Origin: JADHUC01 sp964617665
Lineage (GTDB): Bacteria; Planctomycetota; Planctomycetia; Pirellulales; Pirellulaceae
Assembly (NCBI GenBank): GCA_964617665.1
Contig: CAZUAH010000110.1
Coordinates: 1 to 30,962 of the forward strand
Length of the DNA: 30,962 nt
Direction: 5' to 3'
The notes beneath the pieces were generated by a model. That model searched no databases and had not been told where the DNA came from. It saw only the letters and a program-made list of their open reading frames with translations. Shown piece after piece: positions 7,246-14,863 of the stretch (its first letter is position 1; the number at the start of each line of letters is the position of its first letter). The translations under genes and the position numbers were made by a program.

Positions 7246-8376
7246 TTGTCTACAAAGAGAAACATCACGAGACGACGGATGCTCAAGGTCGCGACGGCCG
7301 GCGCATCGGGCGTCATCGCCGGAACGGTCCTACGGGGACGCGCCCACGGCACGGGCCTGCTCGCCAACTCGGTCACTGCCGATCCGAAGATGCAAGGACC
7401 GTTTTTGATCCTGTCGACACCTTTCACGGCATCGGGCGCGGTGGATTTCGACGCGCTGGCCAGGGAGGCTCGCTACATGGATTGGTGCGGGTGTCCGGGC
7501 ATGATCTGGCCGCAGTCGGGCGATAGCGTCGATCTCTTGACCACCGACGAAAAGCTCAAGGGCATGGAGGTATTGGCCGAGACGTCTCGCGGCCTCCGCA
7601 CGGCGCTGTGCCTGGGTGTGCAGGGCAAGGACACGGCCGACATGCTTGTTTACGCCAAACATGCCGAGAAGCTGGCGCCGGCGGCGATGATCTCGCGCCC
7701 GCCCGACTCGGGCAAGACACAAGACGACATGCTTCAATATTGGCGAGCGCTGGCCGCAGTCACAAAACGGCCCGTGTTTCACCAGACCACCGGCGGCGTG
7801 GCCTATAGGGGGCCGGTACCCTCACCAGAACTCCTGATCGAGTTGGCCAAGGAGTTCCCGAACTATGGCTACGTCAAAGAGGAAGCTGGCTCCGTCATCT
7901 CCCGTTTGCGGGCTCTAGTCGCAGCGAAACCGCCCATCCGACGCGTATTCGGCGCCCGCGGAGGTTACGGCTGGCTCTACGAGTTGCGGCTCGGCTCGGA
8001 AGGCCTGATCACCGAGCGCGCCATCTACGCCGACGTCCTCACCCGCGTCTGGCAGTTGCACCAGAGCGGTTCGGATCCCGACGCCCTCAGAGACGCATAC
8101 AGCAAGTTCCTCCTCATGATCAACCTCAGCAAGACCCATCCCGGCGATTTGCGAGGCTACCAGTTGTACCTCTGGAAGAAACGCGGCGTGTTCCAGACGA
8201 TGGTGTCGCGTCACTACGGGCCAGGTAGAAGCATCCCCGCAAAACCGATCTACTCGGAGTTGGCGCTGACCAAGGAGGAAATCGCCGAAATCGACTTCCG
8301 ATTCGAAGCACTAAAGCCGTACCAGAAGCCCGGATCGCCCAACTTCGCCCCGACTCTCCAACGCGAAGGATCGTGA
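7246..8376 (+). CDS. Tat-exported DapA/NAL-family (dihydrodipicolinate synthase-like) protein
   Basis: I place the start at TTG 7246: GGAG (7235-7238) lies 7 bases before it, and the resulting 376-residue protein opens with a proper Tat signal (NITRRRMLK, about residues 6-14). A frame beginning at 7165 would put 27 unrelated residues ahead of the signal. The family is recognised from STPF (57-60), the loop PQSGD (89-93) where typical members have GTTGE, and YVKEEAG with the probable Schiff-base lysine at 211. The usual YNxP catalytic segment is replaced by FHQTTG (178-183). Normal members are cytoplasmic pyruvate-dependent aldolases or lyases. An exported member with altered active-site loops may use another keto acid or have lost lyase activity. 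Confidence 0.85.
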   Translation: MSTKRNITRRRMLKVATAGASGVIAGTVLRGRAHGTGLLANSVTADPKMQGPFLILSTPFTASGAVDFDALAREARYMDWCGCPGMIWPQSGDSVDLLTTDEKLKGMEVLAETSRGLRTALCLGVQGKDTADMLVYAKHAEKLAPAAMISRPPDSGKTQDDMLQYWRALAAVTKRPVFHQTTGGVAYRGPVPSPELLIELAKEFPNYGYVKEEAGSVISRLRALVAAKPPIRRVFGARGGYGWLYELRLGSEGLITERAIYADVLTRVWQLHQSGSDPDALRDAYSKFLLMINLSKTHPGDLRGYQLYLWKKRGVFQTMVSRHYGPGRSIPAKPIYSELALTKEEIAEIDFRFEALKPYQKPGSPNFAPTLQREGS

Positions 8377-8470
8377 GCCGCCGTGTGCGACTGCGCGGCC
8401 GATATCGAAGACGTGGAGGAAAGCAAGTACGGTCTGGTGTGCGGGGCTTACGCGCAGGAGAATAGCGAGC

Positions 8471-10750
8471 ATGAGAATCACCGCGATCCTGGCCGGCTAT
8501 TTCGTTGTAGCTACTACTGCGGCGATACCAGCGGCGGGCATGACGCTGGCATCGCAGGGCACGACGGATGTCGTTATCGTGACGCCCAAGGAGCCATCAC
8601 CTTCGGTCACCCGCGCGGCTAGGGAACTGCAGATATTCTTGCGGCAGATCACGGGAGCGGAGTTTCCGTGCGTGACCGAGACGACGAAAGCAGCGCGGCA
8701 CGAAATCGTCCTCGGTGCACCTGATCGCCTGCGCCGACTGGGGATCACCGTAGATTTGAACAGGCTCGGCCCAGAGGGATACCTGCTGCGCACGGTTGAC
8801 GGACACTTGGTCATCGCCGGCAGCCATGTTCGCGGCATCATGTACGGCGTCTATGGACTGCTGCAGGATCACTTGGGCTGCCGTTGGTTCACGCCGGAGG
8901 TGAGCCGGATTCCTAAACGCGAGACTCTCGTTCTACCTGAACTGAACGAGACGGTCGTGCCGTCGCTCGAATATCGCTGGCCAGCCGTACTCGACTGCTA
9001 CGATCCGGACTGGTGCACGCGAAACCGCGTCAACGTCGGACCGAGACTGACTGAGGCGTACGGCGGCAGCGTCAAGTTTTGCGGATGGGCGCACACATTC
9101 GGCGAATTGGTACCAGTCGACGTGTATTACGAACGACATCCGGAGTATTTCGCCTTGGTCGACGGAAAACGGTTGCGCGAACGCACGCAACTGTGTTGTA
9201 CCAACCAGGACGTCATCCAACTTGTCATTGACGGAATCCGCAAGCGTATGCGCTCGGCCCCTGACGCCACGTACTTCTCGGTATCGCAAAACGATTGGGG
9301 AAACTACTGCCAGTGTGCTCGTTGCCAGGAAGTCGCTGCTCGTGAAGAGTCGCAAATGGGCCCGGTTCTGCAGTTGGTGAACCGTGTTGCCGACGCGGTG
9401 GTCGACGAATTCCCCGGTAAACGCATTACCACACTGGCCTACCAGTGGAGCCGCAAACCGCCGAAAACACTCCGTCCCCGCCCGAATGTGACGATCAGGC
9501 TCTGCAGCATCGAGTGCTGTTTTGCCCACCCGTTCACCGACTGCGACGCTCCGGCTAATTCACGCTTCTGCGAAGATATCCGTGGGTGGTCCGAGATCTG
9601 CGTCAGTCTGTGGATTTGGAACTACACCACAAACTTTCGCAATTACTATCTGCCGCACCCCGCACTGCGGGCACTGAACGACGATATCAAGTTCTTCGTG
9701 GCACACAATGTGAAGGGCGTCTACGAGCAGGACACGAAACTGACGCCTCATGGTGATATGTCCGCGTTGGGTGGTTACATCATGGCACAGTTCTTATGGA
9801 ATCCGGAATACGATGAAGACACGGCCATAGACGAGTTCCTGCAGGCGGTGTACGGAGCCGCGGCCCCTCACATTCGCGCTTACCTCGATCTTCTCCACGA
9901 CAAGATGGACAACGACAACATCCATCTGCGTTGCTTCACCAACGCCAAGCAGGCGTCTTTCTTGACGGCCGAGGTCCTTGCCCAAGCAGACCAAATCTTC
10001 GATCGCGCGGAGGATGCGGTCCGCGACCAAGCCGATGTGCTACAGCGAGTCCAATTTGCGCGCATGCCTGTGGACCTTGCCGCAGTGGAACGCAGGACGC
10101 GCGAAGGCATTGAATCCGCCCGCATCGACCACGCTACGTTCACCGTCACCCCCAGCGATAGTCTCAGGCGCCATGCAGAGCGTTTTCTGGGTACCGCAAG
10201 TGCCGCGGGCGTCAAGACGATCAGCGAACGGCGTGTCACGCTCGACGAGTACAAAGACAACATTGCTATGCTGCTGCATCGTAGGCTGGCACCGCATAAT
10301 CCTGTCGACGCAAGCTCGCGCCAGCCGGGCGTGGTGGCCGACTATTACGAAGCAGATGCATGGCCGAAAGACCGAAAACTCGAAAACCTGAAACCCGTCG
10401 CCACGATAACGAAGCCGCGGATCGACCTTGCCGGACGCAAGCGAAACCGGATGTTCGGGTTTGTGTTCACCGGGCTGTTCCATGCACCCGCGGATGGAGT
10501 GTACACCTTCGAAATGCGAGCGGAATCCGGCAGCGAATTGCGTGTGGCGGGCGATATCGTGATTGATTCGCGGCGTGTCACTTCGGCAAACACCACCACG
10601 GGAATGGTCGCCCTGCGGCAAGGATGGCACCCAATCCGTCTGCGATTCATCGAATACGAATACAACGACGGGCTTTCACTAACCTGGAGCGGACCGGGGG
10701 TAGACAGAACGCCAATCGCCCCGGAACAACTCGGGCACCTACCCCAGTAA
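8471..10750 (+). CDS. Exported DUF4838-type protein with GH67-like N-terminus and PA14-like C-terminus
   Basis: This 759-residue protein has AGGAGA at 8456-8461, 9 bases before the ATG. Residues 1-23 form a Sec-like signal. Residues about 45-150 (ELQIFLRQITG through YGLLQDHLGCRWFTP) resemble the N-terminal domain shared by alpha-glucuronidases and related families. The central part fits DUF4838: YFALVDGKR near 226-234, SQNDWGNYCQCARC at 272-285 and long barrel-like segments to about 470. A helical stretch follows. The last 130 or so residues (GVVADYYEADAW, then FTGLFHAPADGVYTFEM) resemble PA14 or chitobiase-type beta domains, which bind carbohydrate. An extracellular glycoside-processing role is inferred. 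It lies 94 bases after the DapA-like gene on the same strand. Confidence 0.85.
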   Translation: MRITAILAGYFVVATTAAIPAAGMTLASQGTTDVVIVTPKEPSPSVTRAARELQIFLRQITGAEFPCVTETTKAARHEIVLGAPDRLRRLGITVDLNRLGPEGYLLRTVDGHLVIAGSHVRGIMYGVYGLLQDHLGCRWFTPEVSRIPKRETLVLPELNETVVPSLEYRWPAVLDCYDPDWCTRNRVNVGPRLTEAYGGSVKFCGWAHTFGELVPVDVYYERHPEYFALVDGKRLRERTQLCCTNQDVIQLVIDGIRKRMRSAPDATYFSVSQNDWGNYCQCARCQEVAAREESQMGPVLQLVNRVADAVVDEFPGKRITTLAYQWSRKPPKTLRPRPNVTIRLCSIECCFAHPFTDCDAPANSRFCEDIRGWSEICVSLWIWNYTTNFRNYYLPHPALRALNDDIKFFVAHNVKGVYEQDTKLTPHGDMSALGGYIMAQFLWNPEYDEDTAIDEFLQAVYGAAAPHIRAYLDLLHDKMDNDNIHLRCFTNAKQASFLTAEVLAQADQIFDRAEDAVRDQADVLQRVQFARMPVDLAAVERRTREGIESARIDHATFTVTPSDSLRRHAERFLGTASAAGVKTISERRVTLDEYKDNIAMLLHRRLAPHNPVDASSRQPGVVADYYEADAWPKDRKLENLKPVATITKPRIDLAGRKRNRMFGFVFTGLFHAPADGVYTFEMRAESGSELRVAGDIVIDSRRVTSANTTTGMVALRQGWHPIRLRFIEYEYNDGLSLTWSGPGVDRTPIAPEQLGHLPQ

Positions 10751-10963
10751 CGCAGCTAAAACGCCATGTCGCCTCACGGGAGAATCCGTACGCGACCTAT
10801 TTGGGTGGTTGTGCCGTAGTGTGAAGAGGCTCACGTCTGCTAGACTCCGTTCAAATTCGGCGTAGCGTCTGACGGAACGCTCGTGGCTGCAACACGGGCT
10901 GCGAAAACGCTACTGTTCCGCTAGTGGTGCGGCTATTGATATTTGTCGGGTAGGTTGAGGCCA

Positions 10964-11041
10964 GGGTGGCCGGGGTTGGAGGGCGCAAGCCCGAAACCCC
11001 GGGGCTTCCCTCGCTGACGCTCAGTCCAGCCCCGGCCACCC
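10964..11041. repeat. Long GC-rich inverted repeat with 17-bp arms
   Basis: Arms 10964-10980 and 11025-11041 are complementary at 16 of 17 positions, the exception being a G/T pair. The 44-base interior contains CGGGG/CCCCG and CCCTCGCTGACGCT stretches similar to the repeat at 21202-21250. It appears to be another extragenic palindromic repeat and may also act as a terminator after the DUF4838 gene. Confidence 0.75.
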
Positions 11042-11108
11042 AATCTGACATTGATCGATAGACGGGCCACTAGAAACGCTCCAGAGCGCATTTTCACTCT
11101 CAAGGCAC

Positions 11109-11120
11109 AAGTCGCGACTT
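11109..11120. promoter_or_regulatory. 12-base perfect palindrome just upstream of lepA
   Basis: AAGTCGCGACTT reads the same on both strands and ends 8 bases before the lepA ATG, where a ribosome site would normally be. It could be an operator or fold in the mRNA to hide the start. Chance occurrence is possible in GC-rich DNA. Confidence 0.3.
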
Positions 11121-11128
11121 CGCGAACA

Positions 11129-12931
11129 ATGACTATGCAACATATTCGGAACTTCTGCATCATCGCTCACATTGATCATGGCAAGTCCACTCTGGCCGAT
11201 CGGCTGATCCAGGCCTGTAACGCGGTCTCACAGCGGGAGTTCCGCGATCAATTGCTCGACAGTATGGATATCGAGCGAGAGCGGGGCATTACCATTAAGA
11301 GCAATACGATTACTCTCTCGTATCGCGCATCGGACGGGCAGGACTACTTGCTGAACCTGATCGACACACCCGGCCACGTGGACTTCTCACACGAAGTACG
11401 GCGTTCTCTGATGGCATGCGAAGGTGCGTTGATGGTCGTCGATGCTGCTCAAGGGGTCGAGGCGCAGACCGTGGCCAACCTGTACCTGGCCCTCGATAAT
11501 GATCTCGAACTCCTGCCCGTCATCAACAAGATCGATCTGCAGTCCGCGGACGTCGAGCGTGTGCGCGAGGAAATCGCTGAAGATCTGGGGCTGGATCCCT
11601 TCGAAGCGATTCCCATTTCCGCCAAGAACGGCACCGGCATCGAAAAGGTGCTTGAAGGAATCGTCCAGAAGCTGCCCAGCCCCAAGGGCGACCCCAGCGC
11701 ACCGCTGAAAGCGCTCGTCTTCGACGCCCATTACAACCGATATCGCGGGGTGATTCTGCAGTGCCGCGTCATGGAAGGCACGCTGAGCGCTGGCGACACC
11801 ATCCATTTCATGCACTCAGATCGCGACTATACGGTCGAGGAGGTGGGCTACAATCAGTTGAAACTCCATCCCAAACGACAGCTCGGTACTGGGGAAGTAG
11901 GGTATCTGATCGCCGGTATCAAGACCGTACGGGAAATCCAGATCGGCGACACCATCACCCATGCCGAACGCCCTGCAGCAGAACCCATTCCGGGTTATCA
12001 AGAGGCAAAGCAGGTCGTCTTCTCGTCCATCTATCCCATGGGCACCAACGAGTACAAGGACCTCACACAGGCGCTGGATAAATTGGCGATCAATGACGCA
12101 GCGCTCACCTACGAGAAAGACAGTTCCGCGGCCCTAGGTTTCGGGTTTCGCTGCGGGTTCCTCGGTCTGCTGCACCTGGACGTGATTCAGGAGCGTCTGA
12201 AGCGAGAATTCGACATCGGGCTGATCCTCTCGGCACCTTCGGTGCAGTACAAAGTGAACCTGACCGACGGCGAATCGATCGTCGTAGACAACCCCAGTTA
12301 TTGGCCCGATCCCATGAAGATCGACTCCGTCGCCGAACCTTACATCAGGGCTTCTGTGCTCACTCCTGAAGAACACGTCGGCGCCGTCATGGAGCTGTGC
12401 CGGGAACATCGCTCGGAGAGCCAGACCATGAATTACCTGGCTAAGGGTCGGCTTGAGGTCGTCAGCGAGATGCCGCTCGGCGAGGTGCTGTTCGACTTCT
12501 ACAGCAAGCTCAAGACGGTCACGCGCGGTTACGGGTCTTTCGACTACGAGCCCATCGAGTATCGGAAGACCAACATTGTCAAAGTCGAAATTCTGGTAAA
12601 CAGCGAACCAGTCGACACCCTTGCGTACTTGGTGCATCGAGACAAGGCGCGGCAGCGGGCGCTTCACTACTGCGAACGGCTCGCCAAAGCCGTACCCCGC
12701 CACCAATTCAAAATCGCGGTCCAGGGGGCCATCGGCGGAACCATCATCGCGAGATCGACCATCCAGCCGTACCGAAAAGACGTGACTGCGAAGTTGTACG
12801 GCGGAGACGTGACGCGCAAACGCAAGCTCCTGGAGAAACAGAAGAAGGGCAAGGCACGCATGAAACAGATCGGCCAAGTGCAAATCCCTCAGTCGGCCTT
12901 CATCTCAGTCCTTCGCACCGATAAGGACTAG
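11129..12931 (+). CDS. lepA: Elongation factor 4 (LepA), ribosomal back-translocase GTPase
   Basis: I start the gene at ATG 11129, giving 600 residues, the usual length. A frame open further upstream to 11051 would add 26 unrelated residues; ATG 11135 is also possible. All GTPase motifs are present: AHIDHGKST (13-21), RERGITIK (50-57), DTPGH (79-83), NKID (133-136) and SAKNGTG (164-170). The LepA-specific C-terminal domain ends with KKGKARMKQIGQVQIPQSAF. LepA binds the ribosome and affects translation under stress; it acts in the cytoplasm or at the membrane. In many bacteria lepA precedes lepB; here the next gene is convergent and unrelated, so no such operon exists. No good Shine-Dalgarno sequence is seen. 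Confidence 0.98.
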   Translation: MTMQHIRNFCIIAHIDHGKSTLADRLIQACNAVSQREFRDQLLDSMDIERERGITIKSNTITLSYRASDGQDYLLNLIDTPGHVDFSHEVRRSLMACEGALMVVDAAQGVEAQTVANLYLALDNDLELLPVINKIDLQSADVERVREEIAEDLGLDPFEAIPISAKNGTGIEKVLEGIVQKLPSPKGDPSAPLKALVFDAHYNRYRGVILQCRVMEGTLSAGDTIHFMHSDRDYTVEEVGYNQLKLHPKRQLGTGEVGYLIAGIKTVREIQIGDTITHAERPAAEPIPGYQEAKQVVFSSIYPMGTNEYKDLTQALDKLAINDAALTYEKDSSAALGFGFRCGFLGLLHLDVIQERLKREFDIGLILSAPSVQYKVNLTDGESIVVDNPSYWPDPMKIDSVAEPYIRASVLTPEEHVGAVMELCREHRSESQTMNYLAKGRLEVVSEMPLGEVLFDFYSKLKTVTRGYGSFDYEPIEYRKTNIVKVEILVNSEPVDTLAYLVHRDKARQRALHYCERLAKAVPRHQFKIAVQGAIGGTIIARSTIQPYRKDVTAKLYGGDVTRKRKLLEKQKKGKARMKQIGQVQIPQSAFISVLRTDKD

Positions 12932-12962
12932 ACACTGTCCCGCAAATGCGAATAGTTACACT

Positions 12963-12995
12963 GTGAGCCGATGGCGCCAAGCGCGTTCGGCTCAC
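12963..12995. terminator. Hairpin between convergent genes, probable bidirectional terminator
   Basis: GTGAGCCGA (12963-12971) pairs perfectly with TCGGCTCAC (12987-12995), with additional GCGC/GCGC pairing inside. It lies 31 bases after the lepA stop, is followed by GTTTG, and sits before the end of the convergent gene at 13034. The T-run is weak. Confidence 0.55.
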
Positions 12996-13033
12996 GTTTG
13001 CCTGACAGCGCAATTTCACGGTCGCAAACTTTG

Positions 13034-14611
13034 TCAGCGCCAGGATTGAGCCCAACCGTGGGCTTCGATTTCGACCGACTGATCGTTGATCGTAACGTTG
13101 ATCGGTGCGTCGTGAAAACTCTCTGCGACCCAACTTCCATCGTCGAATAGGTACAGTGCTGTGCGAGCCGGTCCCTTACAACGGACACCGAATGGCCGAA
13201 GCATCGCCGTTCGGATCTTCTGAATACGCTCCGTCGGCAGAGACCAGACCGTTTTAGGATCTCCGTTAACGGGCAGCACGTGGACGTTCTGACGATCCAG
13301 GTTTACGCGCCCGTCCAAACGTTTCGCCAAGCCATCGGTGATCAACGTCGGTCGGCCGTTCTGCAAATAGGCATCAAGCTGTCGAGCGAATGTCGGATCG
13401 TACAAAGCGTGGATGGAGAAGAACGCAGCGGGCGCGTCGATGGGAAATTGCGAGCAACTGACGAACGGGATTCCGAGCATACCAACGTGCTCGAATACGC
13501 GTCGTTCGTTGTCGCCGGAGCTGTTGGGCGGCTTGTACATTGCCATGCCGACCAGCGACCTGCGGCGGACGTTTGCAGCCAGATCGAGCAACTCTGGCAA
13601 CGCGGCTCGGAGCGCGGCTGCGTCGTCGGGGCCTGCGTCGCGCGATCGCAGGTTTCCGGCATTGAACAGCATGGACTCGCGGGCTCCGCCGAGGATCGTC
13701 TGGCGGGCCTGGCTCAGGTACGTCGCTGGCGTCGTGCCCAGTGTGTCGTACCACCCTCCGCCGCACTTGTTTTCGCCGATCCCCTCCAGCCAAGACTGCA
13801 GAAAATACGCCGTGGATCGACCTCGCCCGCCCCATCGCTGATTGTGCTCGTCGCGAATTTCGGTCCCGACCCAAGTGATGTTAAAATCGGCGGTCTGCCG
13901 GATCACGTCGTAACCACGCTCCTGGAAGTTGTCGTACCAGTGCGGGTATTTGATGATGACTTTTACATCAGGATTGACTTTCCGTGACACCTCCAGGACC
14001 AACTGCTGTGATATGCGGACCGTCAGTTCGCAGCGATAGTCCGACCACTCCCCGCCATCCACGGGCCAGACACGATCACCGACGCGCACCTGTCTCGCCT
14101 CACGCGCTTCGCGACACTCTGTGCAGGAACAATCGGTGAACCAGAAATCGTCGATCATGATCTCGTCAAATAGCTTCGCCGTGAACTCGAAGATTTCTCG
14201 CGTTTGCTTCTGCGTTCCAGCATTCGTGTAACAAGAGATCAGATTCCAGCCCGTAGAGATCTTACCGATCTGTGTGGTGGTCACGCACCCGGAGACGACA
14301 AAGCCAGCCTGGCGGAAGCGGTCTCGCGCGTGGGCGATCGTTTCGGGCTCAACCTGGTGTCGGCTACGAAACGTCTCCAAGTAGACCTTCGTAATCCCCA
14401 TCGTCCTACACCAGTCAATCGCCTCGTCGATTAGCGCATCGGTCGCAAGATCTTCAGTGACCTGCCGGGCGGTGAACAAGGTCGAAAAACGGTGGATGTC
14501 CGCTTTCTCACGAGCCAACTCCCAGCGACTGGGCGGCGAGGCGGCGGATGCAATTGCAGTGGCGAGTACGGTCAACACGAGCACGAGGAGTCTCGGCGTG
14601 GAAGGGGTCAT
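13034..14611 (-). CDS. Exported protein of unrecognised family, TIM-barrel glycosidase-like
   Basis: I choose ATG 14611, giving 525 residues with a clear Sec signal (LLVLVLTVLATAIASAA, about residues 8-24). The frame is open further upstream to 14758, but that adds 49 residues without signal character. The pattern of short strands and helices (ITKVYLETF near 73-81, FVVSGCVTT near 104-112, EIMIDDFWFTDCSCTEC at 150-166, VKVIIKYP, NITWVGTE) resembles the barrel of glycoside hydrolases, with the Asp pair at 154-155 a possible active-site element. A C-x-C-x2-C motif (161, 163, 166) follows. The C-terminal 200 residues include a glutamine-amidotransferase-like or beta region (RPTLITDGL) and a terminal beta domain. 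No firm family name or substrate is offered. Confidence 0.78.
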   Translation of the reverse strand: MTPSTPRLLVLVLTVLATAIASAASPPSRWELAREKADIHRFSTLFTARQVTEDLATDALIDEAIDWCRTMGITKVYLETFRSRHQVEPETIAHARDRFRQAGFVVSGCVTTTQIGKISTGWNLISCYTNAGTQKQTREIFEFTAKLFDEIMIDDFWFTDCSCTECREAREARQVRVGDRVWPVDGGEWSDYRCELTVRISQQLVLEVSRKVNPDVKVIIKYPHWYDNFQERGYDVIRQTADFNITWVGTEIRDEHNQRWGGRGRSTAYFLQSWLEGIGENKCGGGWYDTLGTTPATYLSQARQTILGGARESMLFNAGNLRSRDAGPDDAAALRAALPELLDLAANVRRRSLVGMAMYKPPNSSGDNERRVFEHVGMLGIPFVSCSQFPIDAPAAFFSIHALYDPTFARQLDAYLQNGRPTLITDGLAKRLDGRVNLDRQNVHVLPVNGDPKTVWSLPTERIQKIRTAMLRPFGVRCKGPARTALYLFDDGSWVAESFHDAPINVTINDQSVEIEAHGWAQSWR

Positions 14612-14802
14612 GGCGTGGTCTCGTTTCGAAAGGTCCTCAAACAGTGACTGCGAATGGGTGCACGTCACCCGGCGTTTGTTCAACGTTCGATGTGCATCAG
14701 GCAGGGTACGGTAGGTTGAGACGATTTCGGATATTATTCTGACATAATCGCAGGGCACGTGAACCTGTTCAAACTGTTTTTCGCCCGAAGGCGGGACTCA
14801 AG

Positions 14803-14831
14803 CGGACATCTTGGGCCGGGCGTGGTATACA
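14803..14831 (+). promoter_or_regulatory. Candidate extended -10 promoter for the 14864 gene
   Basis: CGGACA (14803-14808), a 17-base spacer and TATACA (14826-14831) preceded by TGG (14823-14825) resemble an extended -10 promoter. A start near 14838 would leave a leader of about 25 bases containing GGAG at 14851-14854. Confidence 0.35.
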
Positions 14832-14863
14832 ATGCATCACCCCTAACCTCGGAGCCGTTTGCC

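Larger units (their letters stand above)
10751..11128. other. Intergenic region before lepA, rich in inverted repeats
   Basis: This 378-bp stretch has no credible gene. From left to right it holds an inverted repeat GTAGCGT (10862-10868)/ACGCTAC (10907-10913) with CGGAAC (10873-10878)/GTTCCG (10915-10920) also complementary, the long palindrome at 10964-11041, and a 12-base palindrome just before lepA. No convincing lepA promoter was identified. Confidence 0.6.

Noticed and set aside
8383..8622. Small GTG-started frame between the DapA-like and DUF4838 genes
   Set aside because: It has no good ribosome site and mostly overlaps the DUF4838 gene in another frame.
12134..12883. 249-codon minus-strand frame within lepA
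   Set aside because: Antisense to a conserved housekeeping gene; a composition artefact.
13280..13987. 235-codon plus-strand frame opposite the exported barrel-like protein
   Set aside because: The minus-strand gene has a signal peptide and coherent structure; the plus frame has neither.
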